A stretch of 9,010 bases of DNA from JAABYT01 sp041581935. GTDB lineage: Bacteria; Pseudomonadota; Gammaproteobacteria; HK1. Positions 1 to 7,872 of the stretch are shown in pieces (the stretch's first letter is position 1; every line of letters starts with the position of its first letter). The translations under genes were made by a program, and so were the position numbers. The stretch spans positions 1 through 9,010 of the forward strand of contig JBFICP010000129.1 of the NCBI GenBank assembly GCA_041581935.1. Direction: 5' to 3'. The notes beneath the pieces are model-generated. The model saw only the letters and a list, made by a program, of their open reading frames with translations. It was not told the origin of the DNA and made no database searches.

Positions 1-2607
1 AAACTGCCGAGACTGGCAGCGCTCAGCGAGGCGCTCGGCACGCCGCTCGCCGGGGGCGTCGATATCACGGGCAAGCTCGGCGGTACGCTTGCCGACCCGA
101 CACTCACGGCTGTCGCGATATCGCCGGACTTGGCGGTGGACGGAACTCCGATTGGCGGCGCCGAGGCCCGCATACGATTGACGCGACTCATTAATGGTAT
201 CGGTGGCGACATCGATGTTTCGATTGTCCACGATGGCGTCGGCGCGGTCGTGCTCGGCAGCCGGATTTCCAGCGACAACGGTGATTCATTGCGCCTCGAC
301 GATCTGTCCATCGAGGCGCGAGAGACGAAGCTCAGCGGTGCGGTGGTGATCGATCTGGCGCAATCAACGGCGAGCGGCCGGCTCGCGGGCGAAGCGCTGG
401 CGCTCGCGCCGTGGTCCGATCTGGCCGGTCGAGCGCTGTCGGGCAGTGCCGGGCTCGTGCTCGAGGCGAAAGGCGAAGAACGTGCGCAGCGGCTCGATCT
501 CGGCATGACCGTATCCGGATTGCAGGTCGCCTTCGCCCCGTCGCAGTCGCTGCAGGCTCGCAGCGTGGAGGCTACGGCGCGGGTCGGAGATCTCTTCGGT
601 GCACGCAACATCGATTTGCAGATTCTCGCCAGCGGCGCGGTGATGGACGATGCGCGCATTGCAAGCCTCGTTCTCGATGTCGACATGGTCAATCCGAAGC
701 GCGCGAGCGGCCGGCTCGAGGCCCAGGGCGATTTGCACGGGCCCTTCGAGCTGCGTGCTCTGGCCGGCTACGAGGCCGGCGACGACGGCGGGATCGCTCT
801 GGACGTTGCCGAGCTCGACGCTTCGCTCGGCGCTCAGGCAATCAGGCTATCGAAGCCGACGCGCATCACGCATGAGAGCGGTGCGACTACGCTTTCGAAG
901 TCGACCGTGGCGATCGCCGGTGGGCATTTGGTTGCCGATGGCCGGATCGATGCCGGCGCGATCAAGGCGCGATTGGAAGTCGAAGGCATCGCGCTCGCGG
1001 CTATCGAGTCGCTGACGTCGATGGCAGACATGACAGGCACGCTGTCGGGTCACATGCAGATTTCCGGCCGGCGAAGCGCGCCCGTGGGTGAGATCGACTT
1101 GAAGATGGTCGACGTGCGTTCGGGCCAAGCCACGCTTGCCGCGATGCCTCCGGCCTCGGCACGGCTGCGTGGCGAGTGGCGCGACCGGCGTTTGTCCGTC
1201 GTTGCATCGCTGTCGGATCTCACGCAAACGAGCATCGAGGCGCGCGGCAGTGCGCCGCTCGTGCTCGATGCGGAAACACTTGCGCTCACGATGCCCGCCA
1301 ACCAAGACATCGACGGTGAGCTGCGCTGGTCGGGCGAGCTGGAGCCCGTATGGGATCTGCTCAGCACCTACGAGGATCGCTTCACCGGTCCCGGCGACCT
1401 CGCGGTGAAGCTGGCCGGAACCGTCGGCAATCCACGAATCAGCGGGCACTTCCAGGTAGCCGGCGGCCGCTACGAAAATGTGCTGAGCGGGACCTCGCTG
1501 ACCGAGGTGAACCTGCGGCTCGTCGGTGACGGCGACGAGCTCGTGCTCGAGAAGCTGACCGCCGGCGATGGCAAGTCCGGTAGCCTCCAAGGCAGCGGCA
1601 GGATCAACGTTGTCCCCGCGCAATCCTACCCGATCAACGTTCGTTTGGTTTTCAGCGACATGTTGCTGGTAGCCCGTGATGATTTGATTCTGAATGCCGG
1701 TGGAAACCTGGCGCTCGAGGGCACGCTCACGAACATGTTGCTGAGCGGGGAGATTGTCACCGGCCAGTCGGAGCTCAGTCTCGCGGGCACGCTGCCGCCG
1801 AACGTGGTGGAGCTCGAGGTCGCCGAGGTCAATCGCACGAGCCCATCTCCGGCGGCGAAGACGGCCCCGGCAAATCCCGAGGATCCGTCCATCGTCGTTA
1901 TGGATCTGGATCTTTCCGTGCCAGGGCGCGCGTTCGTGCGTGGACTGGGGCTCGACTCGGAGTGGAAAGGCAAACTGAAAATCCGGGGCAAAGCACATGC
2001 GCCGAACGTTGCCGGCGTTCTGAATCCGGTTCGCGGTCACTTCTCGCTTCTGGGTAAGCGCTTCGATCTCGAAAAGGGCGATATCCGTTTCACCGGCTCC
2101 AACAACGTCGATCCGCTCCTGGATTTGACCGCGGAGCGCAAGACGACCAACCTCACGGCCATGGTCCGTGTGACCGGCTCGGCATCGCAGCCCAAGGTGA
2201 CGCTCACCTCCCGGCCGCCGCTCCCGGAGTCGGAAATTGCCTCCCAGGTGCTGTTCGGCACCGACTCCGCGAACCTTTCTCCGGCCCAGAGCCTGCAGCT
2301 GGCCTCCGCAATCGCGACCTATAGCGGCACCGGTGGCGCCGTCGGAATTCTCGATCAGACCCGCCGGTCGCTCGGCGTCGACGTGATCGGTTTCAGCGAG
2401 TCCGAGCAGGATCCCGAAAAAACCCGCGTAAGTGTCGGCAAATACGTCGCCGACGGTGTTTACCTCGAGGTGGAAGGGGGAGGCACGGAAGATTCACGCA
2501 CCGCCACTACCGTCGAAGTCGAGGTGCTGCCCGACGTCAGGATCGAGGGAGGCACCACGGAGGGGGGAGGAAACAAAGTCGGTATCAAGTGGAAGTGGGA
2601 CTATTGA
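1..2607 (+). CDS. tamB: TamB-type translocation and assembly module protein (5' partial)
   Basis: This is the C-terminal 868 residues of a TamB (DUF490/YtfN) family protein. TamB proteins are inner-membrane-anchored, periplasm-spanning beta-rich proteins that act with the Omp85 protein TamA in outer-membrane protein assembly and, in recent models, in phospholipid transport to the outer membrane. The frame is open to base 1, so the TTG at 130 is internal and the N-terminal signal anchor lies outside the window. The visible part is a long run of short amphipathic beta repeats (alternating hydrophobic residues, many G/D turns). It ends in the conserved C-terminal domain from about visible residue 630: FTGSNNVDPLLDLTAERKT, then SRPPLPESEIASQVLFGTD, then VGKYVADGVYLEVEGG. 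The last residues, GIKWKWDY, are an aromatic-ended strand as expected for this family. TamA usually lies just upstream but cannot be seen. The stop is one base from the convergent GIDE-domain gene. Family identity is secure. Confidence 0.93.
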   Translation, partial: KLPRLAALSEALGTPLAGGVDITGKLGGTLADPTLTAVAISPDLAVDGTPIGGAEARIRLTRLINGIGGDIDVSIVHDGVGAVVLGSRISSDNGDSLRLDDLSIEARETKLSGAVVIDLAQSTASGRLAGEALALAPWSDLAGRALSGSAGLVLEAKGEERAQRLDLGMTVSGLQVAFAPSQSLQARSVEATARVGDLFGARNIDLQILASGAVMDDARIASLVLDVDMVNPKRASGRLEAQGDLHGPFELRALAGYEAGDDGGIALDVAELDASLGAQAIRLSKPTRITHESGATTLSKSTVAIAGGHLVADGRIDAGAIKARLEVEGIALAAIESLTSMADMTGTLSGHMQISGRRSAPVGEIDLKMVDVRSGQATLAAMPPASARLRGEWRDRRLSVVASLSDLTQTSIEARGSAPLVLDAETLALTMPANQDIDGELRWSGELEPVWDLLSTYEDRFTGPGDLAVKLAGTVGNPRISGHFQVAGGRYENVLSGTSLTEVNLRLVGDGDELVLEKLTAGDGKSGSLQGSGRINVVPAQSYPINVRLVFSDMLLVARDDLILNAGGNLALEGTLTNMLLSGEIVTGQSELSLAGTLPPNVVELEVAEVNRTSPSPAAKTAPANPEDPSIVVMDLDLSVPGRAFVRGLGLDSEWKGKLKIRGKAHAPNVAGVLNPVRGHFSLLGKRFDLEKGDIRFTGSNNVDPLLDLTAERKTTNLTAMVRVTGSASQPKVTLTSRPPLPESEIASQVLFGTDSANLSPAQSLQLASAIATYSGTGGAVGILDQTRRSLGVDVIGFSESEQDPEKTRVSVGKYVADGVYLEVEGGGTEDSRTATTVEVEVLPDVRIEGGTTEGGGNKVGIKWKWDY

Positions 2608-2608
2608 T

Positions 2609-3565
2609 TCAAATTGCGCGACTGAAATGCAGAGACATGCCCCACACCGAGGCAATCACGAAAATTGCCAGATGGAACCAGGCCCACCACTTGTAACGCT
2701 GCGTGAGCTCGTCGGGGTCACGGTTGGAAAGGATAAATGGCCGACCGTCCTCCGGGGCGCGCATCACGTGAACACCCGGCTCGAGACGCACCTCCCGGTG
2801 CTGTGCGTCGACCTCGCTTTCGGCGGCGGTTACCGCCCTCTGCCATTCGTGCAGATCGACATCGCCGTCACCGTTGGTATCGAAGCGTCGAACGAGCGCG
2901 GCACGATCTTTCTTCCATTCTCGTAGAAGAGCGCTTACATCGGCTTTGCGGTCGAGCGTTCCGTCCGCAGCACGCAGTGTGCGCAGCGTGCCGATGGCAT
3001 AGAGCGGATCACCCGGAAGCAGATAGTTGACCTTGTAATGCTTGTTTCCATCCCGCCAGCGGGTCGTGTGCGCCGACAGAACCTCGGCGTGCTCGGGATC
3101 GATCACGCATTCTCCGGTTCGGTCCTCGAGCAGAAAGCAGTCTTCACTGCGTTCTACGTACGTGTGGGTATCGGATTTTCCGAAGCTGCGTCTGTGCTCG
3201 GTGATGGTCGCGAGATACCACAGGCAGGGTGGTGCCTTACCGTAGCGTAACAGTTCCGAGTCCGATGTTGCGCGGCAGGTCCCGGTAAGCTCTACGTAAC
3301 CCTGGGCGGCGCTTCGCAGAACCGCCGTCGGCGTATCGGCGATGACGCGGTAGCGCTTGAGCGCGCCGAGCCAGGCAATCAGTCCGCCCAGCAGGAGCAC
3401 CGCAATCCCGGCTACGCGCAGGTAAGGCAGCTGGTGGCTGTACGCGTAGACGATGCAAATAGCCCCGATCACGATGTAGCTTGCCGAAATCAGCGCGCGA
3501 ACCCGCCCGCCGCCGACATGAAAACGAAGCTCGGCGCTGGTGAATTGAACGAGGTCGAGAGGCAT
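2609..3565 (-). CDS. GIDE-domain membrane protein with an EF-hand, partner of LemA
   Basis: A 318-residue membrane protein resembling bacterial proteins annotated as 'E3 ubiquitin ligase family' because they share the GIDE domain of mitochondrial MULAN/MAPL. No RING finger is present, so ligase activity is not supported. Visible parts: two N-terminal membrane segments (about residues 24-42 and 49-69), a GIDE-like domain (about 88-197, with GYVELTGTCRAT, APPCLWYLATI, CFLLEDRTGECVIDP and YLLPGDPLYAIGTL), an EF-hand loop at 229-240 (DTNGDGDVDLHE), and a C-terminal membrane segment (about 293-313). Basic residues before segment 1 and after segment 2 suggest that the central domain is cytoplasmic (inference). 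Four cysteines (97, 114, 143, 153) lie in the GIDE region. The start is the ATG 17 bases after the lemA stop. No clear Shine-Dalgarno precedes it, so translation may be coupled to lemA. Molecular function is unknown. Confidence 0.85.
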   Translation of the reverse strand: MPLDLVQFTSAELRFHVGGGRVRALISASYIVIGAICIVYAYSHQLPYLRVAGIAVLLLGGLIAWLGALKRYRVIADTPTAVLRSAAQGYVELTGTCRATSDSELLRYGKAPPCLWYLATITEHRRSFGKSDTHTYVERSEDCFLLEDRTGECVIDPEHAEVLSAHTTRWRDGNKHYKVNYLLPGDPLYAIGTLRTLRAADGTLDRKADVSALLREWKKDRAALVRRFDTNGDGDVDLHEWQRAVTAAESEVDAQHREVRLEPGVHVMRAPEDGRPFILSNRDPDELTQRYKWWAWFHLAIFVIASVWGMSLHFSRAI

Positions 3566-3582
3566 CGGCTGACTGAATCAGC

Positions 3583-4158
3583 TCACGACTGGAACAGCGC
3601 CCCTACGTTGACGTCCGCGAGCTCCGACTGCTCGAACTCGAGCAGTTGAAAAGACTTGAAGTTGAAAAAGCGAGCAACGATGACGTCCGGAAACTCCTCA
3701 ATTCCGATGTTGTTTAGATTGACAGATTCGTTATAGAACTCGCGCCGATCGGCGATGGAATTCTCGAGTCCGCTGATTCGGCCCTGGAGGTGCTGAAATG
3801 TCTCGTTGGCTTTGAGATCCGGATAGTCCTCCGCGAGCGCGAACAGCTGGCCGAGGCCGATGCGAAGCGCTCCCTCGGCTGCCCCGAGCGCACCGATGTC
3901 GCCCGCGGCGCGAGCATCCGAAACGCGGCTCCTGGCGTTGATAACCCTCTCGAGGGTCTCTTGCTCGTACTTCATGTACTCCTTGCAAGTCGACACGAGC
4001 TTCGGCAGCTCGTCGTGGCGCTGCTTGAGAAGCACGTCGATATTGCTCCACGCCTTGGAAACGTTGTGCTTGAGATTGACCAGGCGGTTGTAGATGACGA
4101 TGACGTAGATCACCGTGGCGACGATCAGCGCCAGCACCACGTATCCGAAAATATCCAT
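3583..4158 (-). CDS. lemA: LemA family protein
   Basis: A 191-residue LemA-family protein: one N-terminal membrane segment (about residues 5-23) followed by a long alpha-helical domain. Family motifs seen are YNRLVNLKHNVSKAWSNIDV, LLKQRHDELPKLV, ETLERVINARS, AEDYPDLKANETFQHLQGRI, a REFYNESVN segment, EEFPDVIVARFFNFK, and a C-terminal LLEFEQSELADVNVGALF tail common in this subfamily. The biochemical role of LemA proteins is not established; they are usually inner-membrane proteins with the helical domain exposed. The frame stays open upstream to an ATG at 4260, but those 34 extra residues (rich in C, H, P, R) do not look like LemA. The ATG at 4158 puts the membrane segment at the N-terminus and has GGGAA seven bases upstream, so it is preferred. 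It is the first gene of a probable two-gene unit with the GIDE-domain gene, and it is divergent from fadI. Confidence 0.93.
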   Translation of the reverse strand: MDIFGYVVLALIVATVIYVIVIYNRLVNLKHNVSKAWSNIDVLLKQRHDELPKLVSTCKEYMKYEQETLERVINARSRVSDARAAGDIGALGAAEGALRIGLGQLFALAEDYPDLKANETFQHLQGRISGLENSIADRREFYNESVNLNNIGIEEFPDVIVARFFNFKSFQLLEFEQSELADVNVGALFQS

Positions 4159-4307
4159 GACCCTGTTCCCAGCAGCTCCGCAAGTCCGGTCCGGCCCGGT
4201 CGGCCGGTGCTGATGACAAGCATAGACCAGGGCGTCGCAGGCACCGGTCGAGCAGGTCACATTTCCGTCCGGCCGCCCGGTATCCGGCCGCCGGGAAGGC
4301 GCCTATC
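4159..4307. promoter_or_regulatory. Divergent lemA / fadI intergenic region
   Basis: These 149 bases should hold the promoters of both the lemA unit (- strand) and the fadI-fadJ unit (+ strand), since the two genes diverge from here. No convincing -35/-10 pair could be picked by eye on either strand. Visible structure: imperfect 10-base inverted arms at 4201-4210 and 4241-4250, a short perfect GC stem at 4191-4196/4202-4207, and a 10-base direct repeat, TCCGGCCGCC, at 4268-4277 and 4283-4292. No match to the PsrA or FadR operator patterns was recognised. Assignment as a promoter region rests on gene orientation alone. Confidence 0.55.
4293..4299 (+). promoter_or_regulatory. Probable ribosome binding site of fadI
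   Basis: GGGAAGG lies eight bases before the ATG at 4308, a workable spacing. It favours that start over the in-frame ATG at 4377 (residue 24), which has only a less typical GGGGCCCGG run upstream. The short purine run is weak evidence in a GC-rich region. Confidence 0.45.
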
Positions 4308-5636
4308 ATGGCACTCGAGCAGGACCATGGAGGACGCCCGAGTGAGCTCGAGTTGCCCGCGCCGGGGCCCGGTAACATGATCGCGACGGGTCCCGATGGC
4401 CGGACCGCCATCGTAATCGGCGTGCGCACGCCGTTCGTCAAAGCCGGAACGGCGTTCAGGCATTACAACGCGCGGGATTTGGCGGTGCATGCGACGGACG
4501 CACTGCTGGAGCGCTCCGGGCTTGCTGGCGAGCAGGTGGACGAGCTGATTTTCGGCAACGTGGTCCTTGATCCGCGCATGCCGCATCTGGCCAGAGAGAT
4601 CGTGTTCGCCTCGCGCCTGCCGGCGAGCGTGCGGGCGCTGACACTCGTCGACAATTGCATCACGGGCACCTCGGCTATCGGCGTGGTCATGGCAGATATT
4701 CTTACCGGGCGCGCCGAGCGCGGTATCGCCGGGGGCGTCGAGTCCCTGTCCAATCCGGCGGTGTTGTTTACCCGCGCCGCGAGCCGAAAATTCGTCGACC
4801 TGGCCGGCGCCCGGAACCTCGGTGGGCGAATTCGGGCGGCTTTGCGGCTCCGGCCGAGGGACTTCTGGCCGGAGGCGCCGGCAATCGCCGAGCCCTCGAC
4901 CGGGCTCACCATGGGGGAGCATTGCGAGCTGATGGTCAAGGAGTGGTCCATTGGACGCGAGGCACAGGACACGCTCGCGTGCCGCAGCCATCACAATGCC
5001 GACGCGGCAACCCGGGACGGCCGGCTGCGGGCCGAGATCGCCCCCCTCGACGGAATCGATCGCGACGGCTTGGTTCGCCCCGACACCAGTGTCGAGGAGC
5101 TTGCCAAGCTGCGGCCGGTATTCGACCGATCGCCGGCAGGCACCATCACCGCCGGCAGCTCGAGCCCGCTCACCGATGGCGCCGCCGCGCTGCTGCTCAT
5201 GTCCGAGCGGCGTGCCGAGCGCGAGGGTCGCGAGCCGTTGGCATTCATCAAGGCCGTGGCGAACGCGAGCATCGACCCTGCCGAAGGATTGCTCATGGGC
5301 CCGGGGGTGGCCGTGCCCCGACTGCTCGAAGCGAGCGGTCTGTCGCTCGCCGACATGGATGTCGTCGAGATGCACGAGGCTTTTGCCGGTCAGGTATTGT
5401 GCAATCTCAAGGCCTGGGAGCTCGGCTGGCGGGAGCCCGCCATCGGTCGGGTCGTGCCCGAGAGGCTCAACCCGATGGGCGGCTCCATTGCCGTGGGCCA
5501 CCCGTTCGCGGCCACCGGTGTGCGCATCGTGGTCACGCTCGCGAACGAGCTCGCGCGGCGTTCGGCGCGTTACGGCCTGGTGAGCATATGCGGCGCGGGA
5601 GCGACGGCGGTGGCGATGATTCTGGAGCGGCCGTGA
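4308..5636 (+). CDS. fadI: Acetyl-CoA C-acyltransferase (3-ketoacyl-CoA thiolase), FadI type
   Basis: A 442-residue thiolase catalysing the last step of beta-oxidation: thiolytic cleavage of 3-ketoacyl-CoA into acetyl-CoA and an acyl-CoA shortened by two carbons. All catalytic positions are present: nucleophile Cys117 (LVDNCITGTSAIG), His356 in the MHEAFA motif, His398 in GGSIAVGHPFAATG, and Cys428 in SICGAGATA. The MHEAFA form, the AEPSTGLTMGEHCE segment and the KLRPVFDR segment resemble FadI and trifunctional-protein beta subunits more than FadA. Length is close to E. coli FadI (436). The ATG at 4308 gives about 32 residues before the first core strand, RTAIVIGVRTPF; the alternative Met24 (4377) would give nine, so the start is not certain. 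fadJ follows after 43 bases, matching the fadI-fadJ order, and the two products are expected to form a complex. Assignment to FadI over other FadI-like thiolases is by motif resemblance and the fadJ neighbour. Confidence 0.88.
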   Translation: MALEQDHGGRPSELELPAPGPGNMIATGPDGRTAIVIGVRTPFVKAGTAFRHYNARDLAVHATDALLERSGLAGEQVDELIFGNVVLDPRMPHLAREIVFASRLPASVRALTLVDNCITGTSAIGVVMADILTGRAERGIAGGVESLSNPAVLFTRAASRKFVDLAGARNLGGRIRAALRLRPRDFWPEAPAIAEPSTGLTMGEHCELMVKEWSIGREAQDTLACRSHHNADAATRDGRLRAEIAPLDGIDRDGLVRPDTSVEELAKLRPVFDRSPAGTITAGSSSPLTDGAAALLLMSERRAEREGREPLAFIKAVANASIDPAEGLLMGPGVAVPRLLEASGLSLADMDVVEMHEAFAGQVLCNLKAWELGWREPAIGRVVPERLNPMGGSIAVGHPFAATGVRIVVTLANELARRSARYGLVSICGAGATAVAMILERP

Positions 5637-5679
5637 ACCCATCGACGGCCGAGCGCGGGGAACGTAACTCAAGGGATCC

Positions 5680-7872
5680 ATGAACGTTGGGGCGACTACC
5701 TTGCGGATCGAACGTCGTGACGACGATGTCGCGGTGCTGTGGATAGACGATCCAGGTGAGTCGGTGAACACGCTCAGGGCTGAGCTCGCCGAGGAGTTTC
5801 AACGGGTTCTCGATGAGCTCGAGGATTCCTCGCCTGCAAAAGCGCTGATCATCATCTCTGCCAAGCCCGACAACTTCATCGCTGGTGCCAACCTCGAGAT
5901 GCTGCAGTCGGTGAACAGTATCGCCGAAGGGCAAGAGCTTGCCGAGCTCTCGCAGGGAATGCAGCGCCGCCTCGCTTCGTTGCCGATGCCGGTTGTGGCC
6001 GCCATACACGGAAGCTGTCTTGGTGGCGGATTGGAGCTGGCGCTGGCCCTGGACGCTCGAGTCGCCAGCGACGATCGGGCCACGCGGCTCGGGCTTCCGG
6101 AGGTTCAGCTCGGTTTGCTGCCGGGCGGCGGCGGTACCCAGCGCCTGCCGCGTCTCATCGGTCTCGCGCCCGCCATGCGCTTGCTTCTGACCGGGCGGCA
6201 GGTCGGAGCCGACGAGGCTCGGGAGCTCGGGCTGGTGGATGCGGTGGTCGAGCGCGAACGGCTTCTCGATGCGGCGGTGGAGCACGCGCTCGGCATGCGC
6301 GGTCTGCATCGCCGGCCGGGGCGCCCGCTGGTGCCCGCACCGGTGGCATCACCGTTCAATCGACGGGGCTTTTTGCATCTGCTGCTCGCGCGAAACCCCA
6401 TCGGCCGGCAGCTGTTCTTCGCGCGCGTGCACCGCCAGACCGTGGACAAGACGCGCGGCAACTATCCGGCCCCGGAATTCATTATCGAGGTCGTGCGCAA
6501 AGGGCTCGAGCAGGGCAGGCAAGCAGGGTTCGCAGCCGAAGCGCGCGCCTTCGGGGAGCTGGTGGTGAGCCCCCAGTCCAGGGAGCTGGTACGCATGTTC
6601 TTCGCCACTCGGGAGCTTGCCAAGGAGAGCGGTGTCGAGGAAGCGCAAATCACTGCTCGCGAGGTGCAAGCGGTAGGCATTCTGGGTGCAGGACTCATGG
6701 GGGCGGGCATCGCCTACTTGTGCGCGGCGAGCGCCGGAACACGCGTGATAATCCGGGAACGCGATCGGGAGAGCCTGGCGAAAGGCATGCAGCGGCTGCG
6801 CGATCTCGTCGCCGCAAGGGTGCAGCGCAAGCGCCTTTCCGAGGCCGAAGCGAAGATCGTTCTCGAGCGGGTCAGCGGCACGCTTGAGGTCAGCGCGCTC
6901 GAGTCAGCGAGCCTCGTCATCGAGGCGGTATTCGAAGACCGGGAGCTCAAGCGCGAGTTGCTCGCTCACGTGGAGTCGCTCGAGCAAGATCAGCTGATCT
7001 TCGCGTCCAACACGTCGTCAATACCCATATCCGAGATCGCAAAGGGCAGCGAGCGACCCGCCAACGTGATCGGCATGCACTACTTTTCACCGGCCGATCG
7101 CATGCCGCTTCTGGAGGTCATCGTTACCGAGCAGACTGCGCCGGTGGTGACCGCTACCTGTGTCGCTTTCGGCAAACGTCAGGGTAAAACCGTCATCGTG
7201 ATTCGCGACGGTCCCGGTTTCTATACTTCACGCATTCTGGCTCCGTACCTCAATGAGGCTACCTGGCTGCTTACAGAGGGGATCAGCATCGAAGCCGTCG
7301 ACCGGGCGCTCGTGGATTTCGGCTATCCGGTCGGACCGCTGGCGTTGCTCGATGACGTGGGCATCGATGTCGGCTACAAGGTGAGCCGGATTCTCGGCGA
7401 TGCGTTCGGCACCCGTATGCAGCCTCCCGCTGAATTGCAGCGGCTGGTGGAGGAGGGCTATCTCGGCGCCAAGTCCGAGCGCGGATTCTATCTGCATGGT
7501 GGCAGGTCGCGCCGGCGGGTCAATCATGCGATCTACGATCTTCTCGACGTGAACGCGTCGACCACAACCGAGGCAGTCGTGATTGCCGAGCGTTGCGTGC
7601 TGCACATGGTCAACGAGGCTGCACGCTGCCTGGAATCGGGCATACTTCGAAGCGCCCGCGACGGCGATGTCGGCGCGGTATTCGGTCTCGGATTTCCGCC
7701 ATTTTTCGGCGGACCGTTCCGCTATGCGGATACCCTGGGCGTGCGCAAGCTGGTCGAGCGGCTGGAGTATTTCGCCGGGCTCCACGGTGAGCGCTACGTG
7801 CCCGCCAAAATTCTCTATGAGCTTGCCGCGCGAGACGCAAGCTTTTATGACAACCGTGGCCGTGCGGGATAA
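5680..7872 (+). CDS. fadJ: Multifunctional beta-oxidation enzyme FadJ (enoyl-CoA hydratase / 3-hydroxyacyl-CoA dehydrogenase)
   Basis: A 730-residue fusion enzyme that hydrates trans-2-enoyl-CoA and oxidises the resulting 3-hydroxyacyl-CoA with NAD+, feeding the FadI thiolase. The N-terminal crotonase domain (about 1-200) has the oxyanion-hole segment NFIAGAN (65-71), GSCLGGGLELAL with Glu119, and GLPEVQLGLLPGG with Glu141, the two catalytic glutamates. After a linker containing KTRGNYPAPE and EARAFGELVVSPQS, the NAD-binding domain has the Rossmann motif GILGAGLMGAGIAY (333-346), FASNTSS, and the catalytic His467/Glu479 pair (MHYFSPADRMPLLEV). Two C-terminal dehydrogenase domains follow (about 512-605 and 630-718), with GFPPFFGGPFRY. 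These motifs match E. coli FadJ (714 residues) closely, including VQLGLLPG and RDGDVGAVFG, and differ from FadB. The ATG at 5680 has AAGGGA just upstream at slightly short spacing. No damage or missing residue was seen. Confidence 0.94.
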   Translation: MNVGATTLRIERRDDDVAVLWIDDPGESVNTLRAELAEEFQRVLDELEDSSPAKALIIISAKPDNFIAGANLEMLQSVNSIAEGQELAELSQGMQRRLASLPMPVVAAIHGSCLGGGLELALALDARVASDDRATRLGLPEVQLGLLPGGGGTQRLPRLIGLAPAMRLLLTGRQVGADEARELGLVDAVVERERLLDAAVEHALGMRGLHRRPGRPLVPAPVASPFNRRGFLHLLLARNPIGRQLFFARVHRQTVDKTRGNYPAPEFIIEVVRKGLEQGRQAGFAAEARAFGELVVSPQSRELVRMFFATRELAKESGVEEAQITAREVQAVGILGAGLMGAGIAYLCAASAGTRVIIRERDRESLAKGMQRLRDLVAARVQRKRLSEAEAKIVLERVSGTLEVSALESASLVIEAVFEDRELKRELLAHVESLEQDQLIFASNTSSIPISEIAKGSERPANVIGMHYFSPADRMPLLEVIVTEQTAPVVTATCVAFGKRQGKTVIVIRDGPGFYTSRILAPYLNEATWLLTEGISIEAVDRALVDFGYPVGPLALLDDVGIDVGYKVSRILGDAFGTRMQPPAELQRLVEEGYLGAKSERGFYLHGGRSRRRVNHAIYDLLDVNASTTTEAVVIAERCVLHMVNEAARCLESGILRSARDGDVGAVFGLGFPPFFGGPFRYADTLGVRKLVERLEYFAGLHGERYVPAKILYELAARDASFYDNRGRAG

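Noticed and set aside
130..132. TTG as the tamB start
   Set aside because: The frame is open to the left edge and the upstream residues have the same beta-repeat character, so this codon is internal.
847..2040. A 397-residue open frame antisense to tamB
   Set aside because: Arginine-rich low-quality translation with no motif; tamB on the + strand is clearly the coding frame.
2432..2926. A 164-residue + strand frame crossing the tamB/GIDE junction
   Set aside because: It overlaps the conserved C-terminus of tamB and the EF-hand part of the GIDE gene in other frames and shows no domain of its own.
2609..3565. Ubiquitin ligase function for the GIDE-domain protein
   Set aside because: No RING-type Cys/His cluster is present; only the GIDE-like region is shared with MULAN, so the common database name is misleading.
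3941..3960. Near-palindrome ACCCTCTCGAGGGT within lemA
   Set aside because: It is explained by the coding sequence for Thr-Leu-Glu-Arg-Val in a conserved LemA motif and lacks features of a site.
4159..4260. A 34-residue N-terminal extension of LemA from the ATG at 4260
   Set aside because: The extension precedes the membrane segment with C/H/P/R-rich sequence not typical of LemA, and the ATG at 4158 has a usable ribosome binding site.
4257..5771. A 504-residue open frame on the - strand covering all of fadI and the start of fadJ
   Set aside because: Its translation is rich in R, H, G and P with no recognisable domain, and the opposite strand encodes an intact thiolase with all catalytic residues. 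Long antisense frames are common in GC-rich genes.
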